Numbered from the stretch's first letter, positions 9,361 to 17,583 are shown. The stretch is DNA of 64,000 nucleotides from Nocardiopsis gilva YIM 90087 (GCF_002263495.1 NZ_CP022753.1:5882312-5946311), one strand, 5' to 3'. Made by a program: numbers and translations. Notes: generated by a model not told the origin, from the letters alone.

Positions 9361-9413
9361 AACAAAAAAGAGGACCGGAGCCGCCCTGGGGGGAAGGACG
9401 GCGCCGATCCTCT
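9361..9413 (-). terminator. Rho-independent terminator of the chaplin-like gene
   Basis: An imperfect stem of about 15 bp (AGAGGACCGGAGCCG against CGGCGCCGATCCTCT, two mismatched positions) is followed on the minus strand by CTTTTTTGTTG. This is a classic stem plus U-tract, 45 bases after the stop at 9458. Confidence 0.85.
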
Positions 9414-9457
9414 GGCGCTGGGTCGCGTGCGCGTTGCCGCGCACGCGACCGCACCGA

Positions 9458-9697
9458 CTAGTTCTGGTAGCTCTTCGCGTTGCCCTTGCAGAAGGCGTTG
9501 GCGTGAGCGGCGATGTTGAGGATGTTGTTGCCGCAGATGCTGGTGTTGACGGCCACCGGGATCTGGGTCTGGCTGCCGCCGGCGATGCTGGCGTCACCGG
9601 AGGTGGAGCTGCCCGAAGCGTGAGCGGGGGCACCGGTCAGCAGAACGCCAGCGGCGGCAGCGGCGACGGCGGCGGTGGCGAAGGTCTTCTTCATCAC
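9458..9697 (-). CDS. Chaplin-like small secreted protein
   Basis: A 79-residue protein with signal peptide KKTFATAAVAAAAAGVLLTG cleaved after APAHA. The mature part contains SQTQIPVAVNTSICGNNIL and ends with a second cysteine in ANAFCKGNAKSYQN. Two cysteines about 18 residues apart, the CGN motif and the preceding PV pattern resemble the short chaplins that coat aerial hyphae in Streptomyces, although the C-terminal half diverges from the usual chaplin consensus. GTG at 9697 has GGAG at an eight-base spacing; ATG at 9694 is the alternative. It has its own U-tract terminator. Confidence 0.68.
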   Translation of the reverse strand: MMKKTFATAAVAAAAAGVLLTGAPAHASGSSTSGDASIAGGSQTQIPVAVNTSICGNNILNIAAHANAFCKGNAKSYQN

Positions 9698-10137
9698 TCT
9701 TGGATCTCCTCATTCAACCGGGCGACCCCAGCCACCCGGAAAGTTTGCTTTGCGTGGGTCCGTGAACACGTGGTGTGTTCGATCTCCATGTAGCCACAGT
9801 TCGCCGGGTCACAGCAGCAAAATTCGGAACATGAGTAACAGGCGGTCGTCTTTCATTGACCAGGAGTAAGCCCACAAATCGCGACATGGCGACAGGAAAC
9901 ACAGCAACACACGGCACCTCACGTGACACAGATCACACTTTCGGCGCGACGTGTCGGGGGCTTTTCGGCTGCGGACACACCACCAGGGAAGGCCACTTCC
10001 GCACCGCGGCAGGGGCCGAGGCAGGCCGCTCAGCCTGCCGTCAAGGCCACGCAGCGGCGGAGTACCCCGCCAGCTGACGTACTTCTCCCCCACCCCAGGT
10101 CACTTCACACCCGCGAATCACACCCGAATAACGGGGA
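9698..10137. other. Intergenic region upstream of the chaplin-like gene
   Basis: These 440 bases carry no convincing gene. They must hold the promoter of the chaplin-like gene; I cannot point to a confident -10/-35 pair. Confidence 0.45.
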
Positions 10138-12414
10138 TCACGAGACGGGACCGCGCCCCTCACCGCGCGTGGCCCAGCGCTCCGGGCCGGCCGTAGTCGT
10201 CCGCGCCGCGTGCCCGCGTTCGGCGACAGCGTCGACCACGCGGCGCGCCTCGGCCAGGTCGCGGCCGACCGCACGGGCCCGGATCGGGCCGGGAGGCGTG
10301 TCCGCGTCCACGTCGGCGACGCCCCGCCGACGGCTGATCGGACCGGCCGTCAGCCGGATGCTCTGCACCCTCGCAAGGGGGACGATCTCCGTCACCCGGC
10401 ACAGGAGCCCCCGACGGCTGACGAAGAGGCGGTCGTCGAGGCCCAGCGCGTCATGCGCGGACCCACCGCGCCGGGCGGGGCGCAGCGCGACCCGCGCCGC
10501 GTCCGCCCCCGGGAAGACCTCGCCGACGAGCGCGTAGGCCACCCCACGCGGCACCACCGGAAGGAGCGTCGAGGAGTCCATCTGCCGCTCGCCCACGTAC
10601 CCGGCGACGTTGGCGTCCACCCGGGCGACGCCCAGCGCCCGCCACAGCAGCGGCTCGACGATCTGGACCGCCTGCACCCGCCCCGGCGGCACCGTCTGCA
10701 TGCGCGCCTGGAAGATCCCGTAGCGCAGCCGCAGCCCGTCCGGCGAGCGTGAGGCGTAGAAGTCCGTGTAGCGCAGCAGTGGGCCGATGAAGCCCTGCAT
10801 CAGACCGAGCAGGAGCGGGACCGCGGCGCCCAGCACCCCCGGCTCGCCGCTGGAGATCCCCGCGACCATCAGCACGAGGAAGAGCACGAACGCACCCAGC
10901 ACCGGCAGCCGGAAGGCCAGCGCGCCGAGCAGCAGCCCGAACGGGAGGCGGTACAGCGGCCACTCGGGCGCCTCTGGGGTCGTCCCGGACAGCCCCGCTG
11001 CGTGGGCCAGCAGTGACGCACGCAGCCGCTCGGCCGTCCTCCGGCTCAGGTAGCGCAGCCGGACGCAGCTGGCGTCGCCTCCGGCCAGTTCGATCCGCAG
11101 CTCCGCCAAGCCGAGGATCTGCATCAGCAGGGGGCGCACGACGTCGACCGCCTGCAGGCGGCTCAGCGGAACCTCGCGCGAGCCCCGCCGGACCACCCCG
11201 CTGTGCACGACGAGGTGGTCGTCCCGCAGCCCGAAGGAGGAGTTCCACCAGGACAGCAGGGCGTAGACGGTGGTGCCGAGAGCGACGGCGAGCGTGCTCA
11301 GCAGCAGCCAGCCGGGCCCGAAACCGATCAGCAGCGGGCCCGGCACCGCGATGAAGACCAGGGAGACCAGCAGCACCTGGAACGGCACGGTCGCCCAGTG
11401 CGGCTGGTGAGATCCGCGGGTGACGTCGTCGTCCTCGACCTCCTGCGGCGCCCGTGCCGGGGCGGGCGGCGGCGGAGGCCGATGCGCCGCACCGTTCGCC
11501 GGAGCGGGAGCCATGGGAGGCAGGAAGCGCACGTTCCCGCCGTGGGAGGCCCCGGGAGGTGCGGGCGCGGTGCCGAGCGGCCGGTGCGGGCCCGGTGCGG
11601 GTGCCCCGGAGGGCGCGTGCATGTGCCCACCCGCGCCGTATCCCGGCCGGTGGCCGGGCGGTCGCGGGCCCTGGACCGGGTAGCCCGGGGGCACCGGGAC
11701 CGCACCGCCGTTGGCCGGATCGTGCGCCGACGGGTACCCCGACGGCCCCGGTGGACGCGCACCCGACCCCGGATGGGGGCGCGCCGCGTACGGGCCTACC
11801 CGGGGCGCGGCAGGGACGGAGGTAGCGGGGGGCAGCACGGGCGGCGAGAACCGGGGGCGCCCCCGGCGGGAAGCCGCGGCGCCGCTGTCCGGTCCATGGT
11901 GCGCGGCAGGCCCGTCAGCCAGCGCGTCGCGGGCCGTGTCGGGTGCGACCGGAGACTCGTGCTCCGGCTCCGCGCTCACCCTCGACCACAGCGGCGTGAC
12001 CGGCCCCGGCCCCTCCTCGCGTGACCGCACGGGACGGTCGGCCGCGGCACCGTCGGCCCCCTCGGGACGCTGCGGCGCGAGCGCGGCCTCCCCTGTCTCC
12101 GGGACGGACGGTTGGTCGGCGTGGTCGCCATCCCCAGGGAGCGGCGGCGCCACCTGCTCGGTGAAGTTCGCGTCGGTGGGTGCGGTCACCTCCCGCAGAG
12201 CGGGCAGGTCTGAGGGCCCGGCGGTCTCGGCGAAGAGCCAGTCGTCCTCGGTCCCCTCGGCCTCGTCGGACCGCGCCACGTCGCGGCCGGGTCCGGGGTG
12301 CTCGAACTGCGGATACCCCCGTTGCTCCGCCCCGTTATCGGCACCGGGGGTCGGCCGACCATCGGCCGCACCCTCGGCGGGGTCGGGGCGCTGTTCCCGA
12401 TCGGCTTCGCTCAC
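10138..12414 (-). CDS. Membrane protein with bacterial PH (bPH2) domains, YdbT-like
   Basis: A 758-residue protein. The first 350 residues are proline- and acid-rich and probably disordered. Then come paired hydrophobic helices (FQVLLVSLVFIAVPGPLLIG, LLLSTLAVALGTTVYALLSW) and a bPH2 domain (LRDDHLVVHSGVVRR, PLSRLQAVDVV). A second helix pair is followed by another bPH2 domain (DGLRLRYGIFQARM, PPGRVQAVQIVEPLL), and a third lies at the C-terminus (DRLFVSRRGLL, VPLARVQSIRL). This is the YdbT layout with an unusually long N-terminal tail. It starts with GTG three bases after its partner's stop, so the two are translationally linked. The biochemical role of the family is unknown; it is probably membrane-associated. 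Confidence 0.8.
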   Translation of the reverse strand: MSEADREQRPDPAEGAADGRPTPGADNGAEQRGYPQFEHPGPGRDVARSDEAEGTEDDWLFAETAGPSDLPALREVTAPTDANFTEQVAPPLPGDGDHADQPSVPETGEAALAPQRPEGADGAAADRPVRSREEGPGPVTPLWSRVSAEPEHESPVAPDTARDALADGPAAHHGPDSGAAASRRGRPRFSPPVLPPATSVPAAPRVGPYAARPHPGSGARPPGPSGYPSAHDPANGGAVPVPPGYPVQGPRPPGHRPGYGAGGHMHAPSGAPAPGPHRPLGTAPAPPGASHGGNVRFLPPMAPAPANGAAHRPPPPPAPARAPQEVEDDDVTRGSHQPHWATVPFQVLLVSLVFIAVPGPLLIGFGPGWLLLSTLAVALGTTVYALLSWWNSSFGLRDDHLVVHSGVVRRGSREVPLSRLQAVDVVRPLLMQILGLAELRIELAGGDASCVRLRYLSRRTAERLRASLLAHAAGLSGTTPEAPEWPLYRLPFGLLLGALAFRLPVLGAFVLFLVLMVAGISSGEPGVLGAAVPLLLGLMQGFIGPLLRYTDFYASRSPDGLRLRYGIFQARMQTVPPGRVQAVQIVEPLLWRALGVARVDANVAGYVGERQMDSSTLLPVVPRGVAYALVGEVFPGADAARVALRPARRGGSAHDALGLDDRLFVSRRGLLCRVTEIVPLARVQSIRLTAGPISRRRGVADVDADTPPGPIRARAVGRDLAEARRVVDAVAERGHAARTTTAGPERWATRGEGRGPVS

Positions 12415-12417
12415 GCG

Positions 12418-13194
12418 TCACAGCCCCGTGGAGAAGGTCTCGCTGCGCGCGGCCAGGCGATCGCGCAGCTCGACGGCGTCGGCCAGGCGGATACCGGGGA
12501 TTCGCGTGTCGGCGGTGGTGGCCGCGGTGCGCACCTGCAATGTCGCGATTCCAAGAGCTTGCTCCAGCAGGTTGGAGGTGACATCCACGACCTGCATACG
12601 GCCGTAGGGAACGACCACCAGCTGGCGCACGACGACGCCATAGGTCAGATAGAAGTCCGTGCGTCCTTCCGCGTATCCCCAGGAGCGGCGTGCCGGTTCG
12701 GCCGCCGCCCACCCGACAGCAATGCCCAGTCCGCACAGGAGCAGCCAGGCGATGGTCCAGCCCCATCCCGACCACGCCCAGATCAGCGCTCCGCCGAGGA
12801 CGGCCCCGGGCAGCAGCACGGCGAGCAGGATCAGCCTCCGGTACCAGGCCAGCACCGGCGCGACGCGGTTCCACGACGCTCCGTCGGGAGCGGCGAACGC
12901 CGCATCGACCGCCGACGGCGCGGCCCCTGGCGCGGACGCGCCCTCGGCCGCCTCTGGACCTGCCGAGGCTGCTTCATCCTCCGCGGCACCCGTGGGCCCG
13001 GCTCCGTTCACGGAGGAAGAGGGCGGACCGTCGGCCGACGCCCCGTCGGCCTCCGGCGACAGCGGGACATCAGCCCCGGGTGCCGCGAATCTCGGCGCAC
13101 CGCCATCGGGCTCCGGGGAGCCCCCGGAGCCCGCGTTGCCATCGGATTGCTGTGACGTCGCATCAGACGCGGCAAACTCCACGATTCCAGTCAA
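12418..13194 (-). CDS. Membrane protein with one bPH2 domain, YdbS-like
   Basis: About 258 residues. Roughly 110 low-complexity A/P/S/D residues lead into two membrane helices (VLAWYRRLILLAVLLPGAVL, WTIAWLLLCGLGIAVGWAA) and one bPH2 domain (GRTDFYLTYGVVVRQ, VVPYGRMQVVDVTSNLLEQA). With the YdbT-like gene it forms the usual YdbS/YdbT pair. The start is uncertain: TTG at 13194 or GTG at 13182, neither with a strong Shine-Dalgarno sequence. The gene begins at the edge of the repeat island. Confidence 0.75.
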   Translation of the reverse strand: MTGIVEFAASDATSQQSDGNAGSGGSPEPDGGAPRFAAPGADVPLSPEADGASADGPPSSSVNGAGPTGAAEDEAASAGPEAAEGASAPGAAPSAVDAAFAAPDGASWNRVAPVLAWYRRLILLAVLLPGAVLGGALIWAWSGWGWTIAWLLLCGLGIAVGWAAAEPARRSWGYAEGRTDFYLTYGVVVRQLVVVPYGRMQVVDVTSNLLEQALGIATLQVRTAATTADTRIPGIRLADAVELRDRLAARSETFSTGL

Positions 13195-13321
13195 TCATCC
13201 CCGCGCCAGTCCGAAGGGACATGCCGCTTTCGTCCCATTACCGTCGCGCGAAAGCCGGGCGGTACGCCGACGATCGGCTCATACCCCGTTCCCGGCTGAT
13301 CATGGGGCCGGGCCGGGGGCG

Positions 13322-13379
13322 GGGTCTGCTGGGTCTGCCCGGTCCGCTCCTCCGGTGTTCTTGGGTGAAAAGCGGCACC
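13322..13379 (+). repeat. Inverted duplicate segment, copy 1
   Basis: It contains GGGTCTGCTGGG at 13322-13333 and, 35 bases later, the 23-base block at 13357-13379 (key part TGGGTGAAAAGCGGCACC). The same two blocks occur in the same order on the opposite strand at 14013-13950. A TGATCAT motif lies just upstream at 13302. Confidence 0.75.
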
Positions 13380-13607
13380 AACGAGGGCGGGGGGCGCCGG
13401 TCGTCGCGGGGGATGCGGCCGGGCGGGGCAGCGGCGGCGGCCCGCACCCCGGCCTCTTCCCTGGTGGAGGAACGAAGGCGGCAGCGGCGAAGGCTGGGGG
13501 GTGGGCGGCGCCGCCGGTCGGCTCCCGGGCGGGGCCATGCGGGCGGCCCGGAACCCGGCTTCCGGGCCGCCGGGCGCCGGGTATGACCGGTTTGCCATAA
13601 CTTCCCC

Positions 13608-13672
13608 GCGATGATCATGAGGAATAGTCCGACACATGGGACGCGATGGGTGGCTTTTCCCATGATCATCGC
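13608..13672. repeat. Inverted pair of ATGATCATCGC motifs
   Basis: GCGATGATCATG at 13608-13619 and CATGATCATCGC at 13661-13672 are perfect 12-bp inverted repeats 41 bases apart. Flanking bases also resemble each other (ATTCCT and TTTTCC before the core). Related sites occur at 14038-14050, 26896-26907 and 26946-26959. Confidence 0.7.
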
Positions 13673-13791
13673 CAGGAGGGGGCCTGCGGGGGGGGAGTGC
13701 TCCCGCATCGCGGAAGCGGCTTCACGTCCAGCGGAAACGCGGCCTTCCGGCCCGCCCCCACTGCCGTTTCACCACCGCACCCACCCCTCTC

Positions 13792-13859
13792 TCCGTTGAT
13801 CTCGGCGATATCGACCGAATACTCGCCGGTATTCGGTCGATATCGCCGAGATCAACGGA
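13792..13859. repeat. Long dispersed hairpin, copy A
   Basis: A perfect 30-bp stem with an 8-base loop. The outer half of the left arm reads CCGTTGATCTCGGCGATAT. It belongs to a three-member family (also 20755-20820 and 33273-33338) in which the outer stem is conserved and the inner stem varies while staying complementary. It lacks a U-tract. It sits between the end of the DUF3180 gene and the start of the PH-domain pair. Confidence 0.85.
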
Positions 13860-13949
13860 AGGACAGGACGGAGAGCGCTTTCGCGCTGCCCGGCGCCGGG
13901 CCCGTCCCGCCTGCGAGCCGACAGGGGCGCCCGAGCCCCCACCGCCCTC

Positions 13950-14013
13950 GGTGCCGCTTTTCACCCGAGAACGCCGTACAGGGCGACCGCCGACAAGGCC
14001 GCCCAGCAGACCC
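13950..14013 (-). repeat. Inverted duplicate segment, copy 2
   Basis: Read on the minus strand it carries GGGTCTGCTGGG (14013-14002), then the 23-base block (13972-13950) that matches copy 1 at 22 of 23 positions. A GTGATCATCGC motif lies just before it on the same strand (14050-14038), as in copy 1. Confidence 0.75.
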
Positions 14014-14085
14014 AGGCTCCGCAGCCCGCCCCGCCGCGCGATGATCACGGAAAAGCGGCCAGCGTCTCATCAACCTCGACTCAGG

Positions 14086-14598
14086 TCACGCCGGCGGGCG
14101 GGCCGGATCGCCTGAGTTGCCGGAATCGTCGCCTTCATCGGGGACGCGGCAGGCATACTCCAGCAGCAGCGCCACTGCCAGCAGCACCACGCCCGCGAGC
14201 ATCGTCCCGAAGGCCGTCGTGGCATCGGCGCGCGGTGTCGGGACGGAGAGGCGGTCCAGCAGGGACAGCGCCATTCCGCCGAACACGCCGATCGCCAGGG
14301 ACGCGATCACCACGCTGGCCTTGGCCAGGGCCACCAGCCGCGCCGCGCTCAGCGGGTCGACCGGCTCGGTCCCCGGAAGGTGGCGGATGCGGCGGCGCGT
14401 GTGCCAGGCGGCGATGCCCTCGGCCACGGCGAGCAGGAGCAGTGTGGGGATGGCCGTCCAGGGCAGGATCGGGAGCGCGTCATAGGACGCGTCGACCACC
14501 ACGTAGGAGAGGGCGGCGCTGACGAGGATGATCCCGAGTGGCACCTGCCACCCGGTCGGACGCATCCCACGGCCGTCCTCGTGCGTCTTGTCGTCCAT
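14086..14598 (-). CDS. DUF3180 family membrane protein
   Basis: A 170-residue integral membrane protein with four predicted helices: VPLGIILVSAALSYVVVDA, LPWTAIPTLLLLAVAEGIAA, VALAKASVVIASLAIGVFGG and AFGTMLAGVVLLAVALLLEY. DUF3180 proteins are conserved directly downstream of folK in actinobacteria; their function is unknown. The ATG at 14598 (MDDKTHE) lies eight bases after the folK stop, so it is probably the last gene of the folate operon. An internal ATG (MRPTGW) is a possible shorter start. Confidence 0.85.
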   Translation of the reverse strand: MDDKTHEDGRGMRPTGWQVPLGIILVSAALSYVVVDASYDALPILPWTAIPTLLLLAVAEGIAAWHTRRRIRHLPGTEPVDPLSAARLVALAKASVVIASLAIGVFGGMALSLLDRLSVPTPRADATTAFGTMLAGVVLLAVALLLEYACRVPDEGDDSGNSGDPARPPA

Positions 14599-14606
14599 GG
14601 GCTCAG

Positions 14607-15140
14607 CTACTCCGGCGGTCGCAGGGCGAGATCGGATCGACGCCACAGTTCCTGGTCGGCGACCTTGCCGAGCAGGTCGCGCACGGTACCGCGGCCTACG
14701 ACAACGGCATCGGGATCGATGTCGGACCACGGCCGCAGCACGAAGGCGCGCTCGTGCGCCCGCGGGTGCGGCAGGGTGAGCACGGGGTCGTCGCTGGTCT
14801 CGGCATCGAAGTCGAGGATGTCGATGTCCAGCGTCCGCGGCCCCCACCGCACCGCGCGCACCCGGTAGAACTCCTGCTCCACCCCCTGGGTGAGCTCCAG
14901 CAGGGCGCGGGGACGCAGCGAGCAGTCGGCGGCGACCACCGCGTTGAGGTAGGCGCCCTGCTCGGGGCCGCCCACGGGCGCGGTCTCGTACACCGGCGAG
15001 ATCGCCACGATGCGCAGGGAGGGGTCGCGGGACAGGGTGTCGACCGCTCCCTGCAGGGTGGCCATCCGGTCGCCGAGGTTGCTCCCCAGCGCCAGCACGA
15101 CCCGCCGCGCCGACGCCGGGGACCCTGCGCCCCCACTCAT
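14607..15140 (-). CDS. folK: 2-amino-4-hydroxy-6-hydroxymethyldihydropteridine diphosphokinase
   Basis: Transfers pyrophosphate from ATP to 6-hydroxymethyl-7,8-dihydropterin in folate synthesis. The 177-residue protein carries RRVVLALGSNLGDR near the N-terminus, then SPVYETAPVGGPEQGAYLNA, RWGPRTLDIDILDFD and PHPRAHERAFVLRPW, all HPPK hallmarks including the paired aspartates (DIDILD) that bind magnesium. Its ATG overlaps the folB stop (ATGA), showing translational coupling. Confidence 0.96.
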   Translation of the reverse strand: MSGGAGSPASARRVVLALGSNLGDRMATLQGAVDTLSRDPSLRIVAISPVYETAPVGGPEQGAYLNAVVAADCSLRPRALLELTQGVEQEFYRVRAVRWGPRTLDIDILDFDAETSDDPVLTLPHPRAHERAFVLRPWSDIDPDAVVVGRGTVRDLLGKVADQELWRRSDLALRPPE

Positions 15141-15517
15141 GTGCGTCTCCGCAGGATCGTGACCGTCACGTCGTCGAACTTGTGCGGAATCGGCGCGTCC
15201 GGCTTGTGCACGGTGATCTCGACCTCCCGCACCGGCGACTCCTCCAGGCAGACCGCCGCCAGCCGCTCGGCCAGGGTCTCGATGAGGTTCACCGGTTCCC
15301 CGGTGATCACATCGACCAGGCGGCCGCTGAGCACGCCGTAGTGCACCGTGTCAGCGACGTCGTCACTGCGCGCCGCCACACGGGTGTCCACCCCGAGAAC
15401 GACGTCGACCACGAAGTCCTGGCCCTCGCGCCGCTCCTCAGGGAACACGCCGTGGTAGCCGTGGGCGCGCAGCCCCCGCACGGCGATCCGGTCCAGCCGA
15501 TCCAGCCCTCCGGTCAC
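15137..15517 (-). CDS. folB: Dihydroneopterin aldolase
   Basis: Converts dihydroneopterin to 6-hydroxymethyldihydropterin, the substrate of FolK. The 126-residue protein includes RIAVRGLRAHGYHGVFPEE near the N-terminus, YGVLSGRLVDVITGEPVNLI, and KPDAPIPHKFDDVTVTI near the C-terminus, with the conserved lysine of the KPxAP motif. The GTG at 15517 overlaps the preceding stop (GTGA) and has AGAGG upstream; the longer in-frame extension encodes a G/R-rich shadow of the upstream gene. The ATGA overlap with folK continues the coupling. Confidence 0.95.
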   Translation of the reverse strand: MTGGLDRLDRIAVRGLRAHGYHGVFPEERREGQDFVVDVVLGVDTRVAARSDDVADTVHYGVLSGRLVDVITGEPVNLIETLAERLAAVCLEESPVREVEITVHKPDAPIPHKFDDVTVTILRRRT

Positions 15518-15960
15518 TCGTGGTCCTCTTCCCCGTCCTCCTCGTCCATCAGCACCGGCGAGGCGTGGTGCGACCACAGCCGCCAGCCGTGCTCGGTGTT
15601 GACGAACATGTTGGTGGTCACCACCTGGCCGCCCGCGACGAAGCCGGGGCTGTCGTCCTCGGCGGTGAGCACGTTCTCCTCACAGGTGACCATCGCGACC
15701 TCGCCGCTCACCCCGATGTGGGTGTCGGTCAGGACGTACTGGATGTAGGGGACGTTGGCCATGATCAGCGACCAGGCGCGCATGATCTCCGCACGGCCGC
15801 GCAGCAGCGGCCAGCCCGGGTTCACGCAGACCAGGTCGGGGGCCTCGTCCTCCTCCGCCCAGACCCGGCGCATCAGGTCGATGTCACCGTTCTCGATGGC
15901 TCCGTAGAACTGCGCGTTGGCCTCCGCCACGCGCTCCATGACCTCGTGGCGGGACCTCAC
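15514..15960 (-). CDS. NTF2-like / SnoaL-like protein in the folate operon
   Basis: A 148-residue protein of the nuclear transport factor 2-like superfamily. It starts with a helix (EVMERVAEANAQFYGAIEN) and has DIDLMRRVWAEED, NPGWPLLRGRAEIMRAWSLI and a terminal HGWRLWSHHASPVL. Such folds serve as small ligand-binding or isomerase domains; no substrate can be assigned. It is locked between folP and folB by two GTGA overlaps, so it is cotranslated with folate enzymes. A role in pterin handling is conceivable but unproven. Confidence 0.85.
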   Translation of the reverse strand: MRSRHEVMERVAEANAQFYGAIENGDIDLMRRVWAEEDEAPDLVCVNPGWPLLRGRAEIMRAWSLIMANVPYIQYVLTDTHIGVSGEVAMVTCEENVLTAEDDSPGFVAGGQVVTTNMFVNTEHGWRLWSHHASPVLMDEEDGEEDHE

Positions 15961-16862
15961 AGGCCGCCCCGGCCGATGACGTCGGCCCGGCCTTCGTCAA
16001 GATCGGCGCCCCCGCTGCGCCAGGCCGCCGCGACGCGCACCGCGTCGGCGTTGGGCCGGACGTCGTGCACGCGGACGCACCAGGCACCCCGATCGGCCGC
16101 CAGGGTTGTGAGCGCCACCGTTGCGGCGTCACACCCGGTGGCGGGCCGGCCGGTGCCTTCGGCGTCGCTCAGCAGACGCCCGAGAAAGCGCTTTCGGGAA
16201 CCCGCGATCAGCAGAGGCCTCCCCATGTCGTGAAACGTGTCCATGGCGCTCAAGAGCGCCCAGTTGTGACTGCGATCGGGCCGCTTGGCGAAGCCCAGCC
16301 CGGGATCGAGGATGATCTGGTCGGGGTCGACCCCCTCATCGACCATGGCCTCCATGCGCTGCCTCAGCTCATTGTGGACTTCTCGGACGACGTCGTCGTA
16401 CATGGCGCGGTTCTGCATGTCGTGACTATGCCCGCGCCAGTGCATCAGCACGTAGGCGACACCCGCCTTGGCGACCAGCCGTGCCATCGACGGGTCGGCG
16501 AGCCCGCCGCTGACGTCATTGACCAGGCGCGCCCCGGCCTCGACCGCGTACTCGGCGACCTCGGCGCGCATGGTGTCGATGCTGACGGCCACTCCCTGGC
16601 GGCTGAGCTCCCGCACCACCGGGCCCACGCGGCGCAACTCCTCGTCGCGCGAGATGCGCTGGGCGCCGGGGCGGGTGGACTCACCCCCGACATCGACGAT
16701 GTCGGCGCCCTCCTCGGCCAGCCAGAGTCCGTGCTCGATCGCTCTCTTGGGATCGAAGTAGGCGCCACCGTCGGAGAAGGAGTCCGGGGTGACGTTGACG
16801 ACCCCCATGACCAGGCAGCGCCCCTGTTCGGGCAACCCGGGAAGCTTGTACGTCGACGCCAT
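15957..16862 (-). CDS. folP: Dihydropteroate synthase
   Basis: Condenses hydroxymethyldihydropterin pyrophosphate with p-aminobenzoate; it is the sulfonamide target. About 301 residues with the two signatures VMGVVNVTPDSFSDGG (near residue 19) and DVGGESTRPGA, plus VNDVSGG, ILDPGLGFAK and LIAGSRKRFLG. The ATG at 16862 follows an AGGG sequence; a GTG two codons earlier (16868) is possible. Its stop overlaps the next start (GTGA). A strong hairpin (16891-16933) lies between this gene and folE, so folP may depend on read-through or its own promoter. Confidence 0.96.
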   Translation of the reverse strand: MASTYKLPGLPEQGRCLVMGVVNVTPDSFSDGGAYFDPKRAIEHGLWLAEEGADIVDVGGESTRPGAQRISRDEELRRVGPVVRELSRQGVAVSIDTMRAEVAEYAVEAGARLVNDVSGGLADPSMARLVAKAGVAYVLMHWRGHSHDMQNRAMYDDVVREVHNELRQRMEAMVDEGVDPDQIILDPGLGFAKRPDRSHNWALLSAMDTFHDMGRPLLIAGSRKRFLGRLLSDAEGTGRPATGCDAATVALTTLAADRGAWCVRVHDVRPNADAVRVAAAWRSGGADLDEGRADVIGRGGL

Positions 16863-16890
16863 GCCCACACCCTATGAGACACAAGACGCA

Positions 16891-16933
16891 CGACGGCGCC
16901 CGTAGCGACTCATTAGCGCTACGGGCGCCGTCG
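16891..16933 (-). terminator. Strong hairpin between folE and folP
   Basis: A perfect 17-bp stem (left arm CGACGGCGCCCGTAGCG, right arm its complement) with a 9-base loop. On the minus strand it is followed by a weakly T-rich TGCGTCTTGTGTCTC. It could terminate the ftsH-folE transcript or attenuate read-through into folP. Confidence 0.65.
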
Positions 16934-16962
16934 GAAGGTACGACTCGTCCGCTTCGTCGAGC

Positions 16963-17583
16963 TCAGCTGTGCCCGATGATGAGGCTCATGGCCTCGGCGC
17001 GGGTGCGGTCGCGCTTGGCGAACACGCCCCGAACCGCCGAGGTGACCGTCTTGGCGCCGGGCTTGCGCACCCCGCGCATGGTCATGCACAGGTGCTCGGC
17101 CTCGATCACCACGATCACGCCGCGCGGATCGAGGTACTCCATCAGCGCGTCGGCGATCTCGGTGGTCAGCCGCTCCTGCACCTGCGGGCGCCGGGCGTAG
17201 ACGTCCACCAGCCGGGCCAGCTTGGACAGGCCGGTGATCTGGCCCTTGGTGTTCGGGATGTAGCCGATGTGGGCACTGCCGTGGAACGGCACCAGGTGGT
17301 GCTCGCAGGTCGAGTACATCTCGATGTCCTTGACCAGCACCATCTCGTCGTGGCCGGCCTCGAAGACCGTGGTCAGGACGTCCTCGGGCCGCTGGCTGAG
17401 GCCGGCGAACTGCTCCTGGTAGGCCCGGGCGACACGCGCCGGCGTGTCGAGCAGGCCGTCGCGGTCCGGATCCTCGCCGATGGCGAGGAGGATCTCCCGG
17501 ACGGCCTTCTCGATCCTGGGCTGGTCGACACCCGCGGCGGGCGCTTCCGTCGTGAAGATGTCGCCCCCGGCGTCGGTACTCAC
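16963..17583 (-). CDS. folE: GTP cyclohydrolase I (FolE type)
   Basis: Opens the GTP ring to dihydroneopterin triphosphate, the first step of folate synthesis. The 206-residue protein has [15 protein letters not shown] (zinc cysteine and histidines), [18 protein letters not shown], and [15 protein letters not shown] with the second zinc cysteine, all diagnostic of type IA. The GTG at 17583 overlaps the ftsH stop (GTGA), so folE is coupled to ftsH. The terminator-like hairpin after it separates it from folP. Confidence 0.97.
   Translation of the reverse strand: MSTDAGGDIFTTEAPAAGVDQPRIEKAVREILLAIGEDPDRDGLLDTPARVARAYQEQFAGLSQRPEDVLTTVFEAGHDEMVLVKDIEMYSTCEHHLVPFHGSAHIGYIPNTKGQITGLSKLARLVDVYARRPQVQERLTTEIADALMEYLDPRGVIVVIEAEHLCMTMRGVRKPGAKTVTSAVRGVFAKRDRTRAEAMSLIIGHS

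Larger units (their letters stand above)
13195..14085. other. Repeat-rich noncoding island
   Basis: About 890 bases contain no supported gene but are packed with inverted repeats. They include a 30-bp-stem hairpin, two inverted copies of a segment sharing GGGTCTGCTGGG and a 23-base block, and four sites built on TGATCA. The short ORFs on both strands are P/R/G-rich and look accidental. Confidence 0.7.

Noticed and set aside
9206-9633. Longer minus-strand ORFs overlapping the chaplin-like gene
   Set aside because: They run through the terminator and the signal peptide in the wrong frame; the 79-residue gene explains the sequence.
13191-14073. Several 100-150 residue ORFs on the minus strand of the repeat island
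   Set aside because: They overlap inverted repeats, are P/R/G-rich and have no domains or consistent third-position GC.
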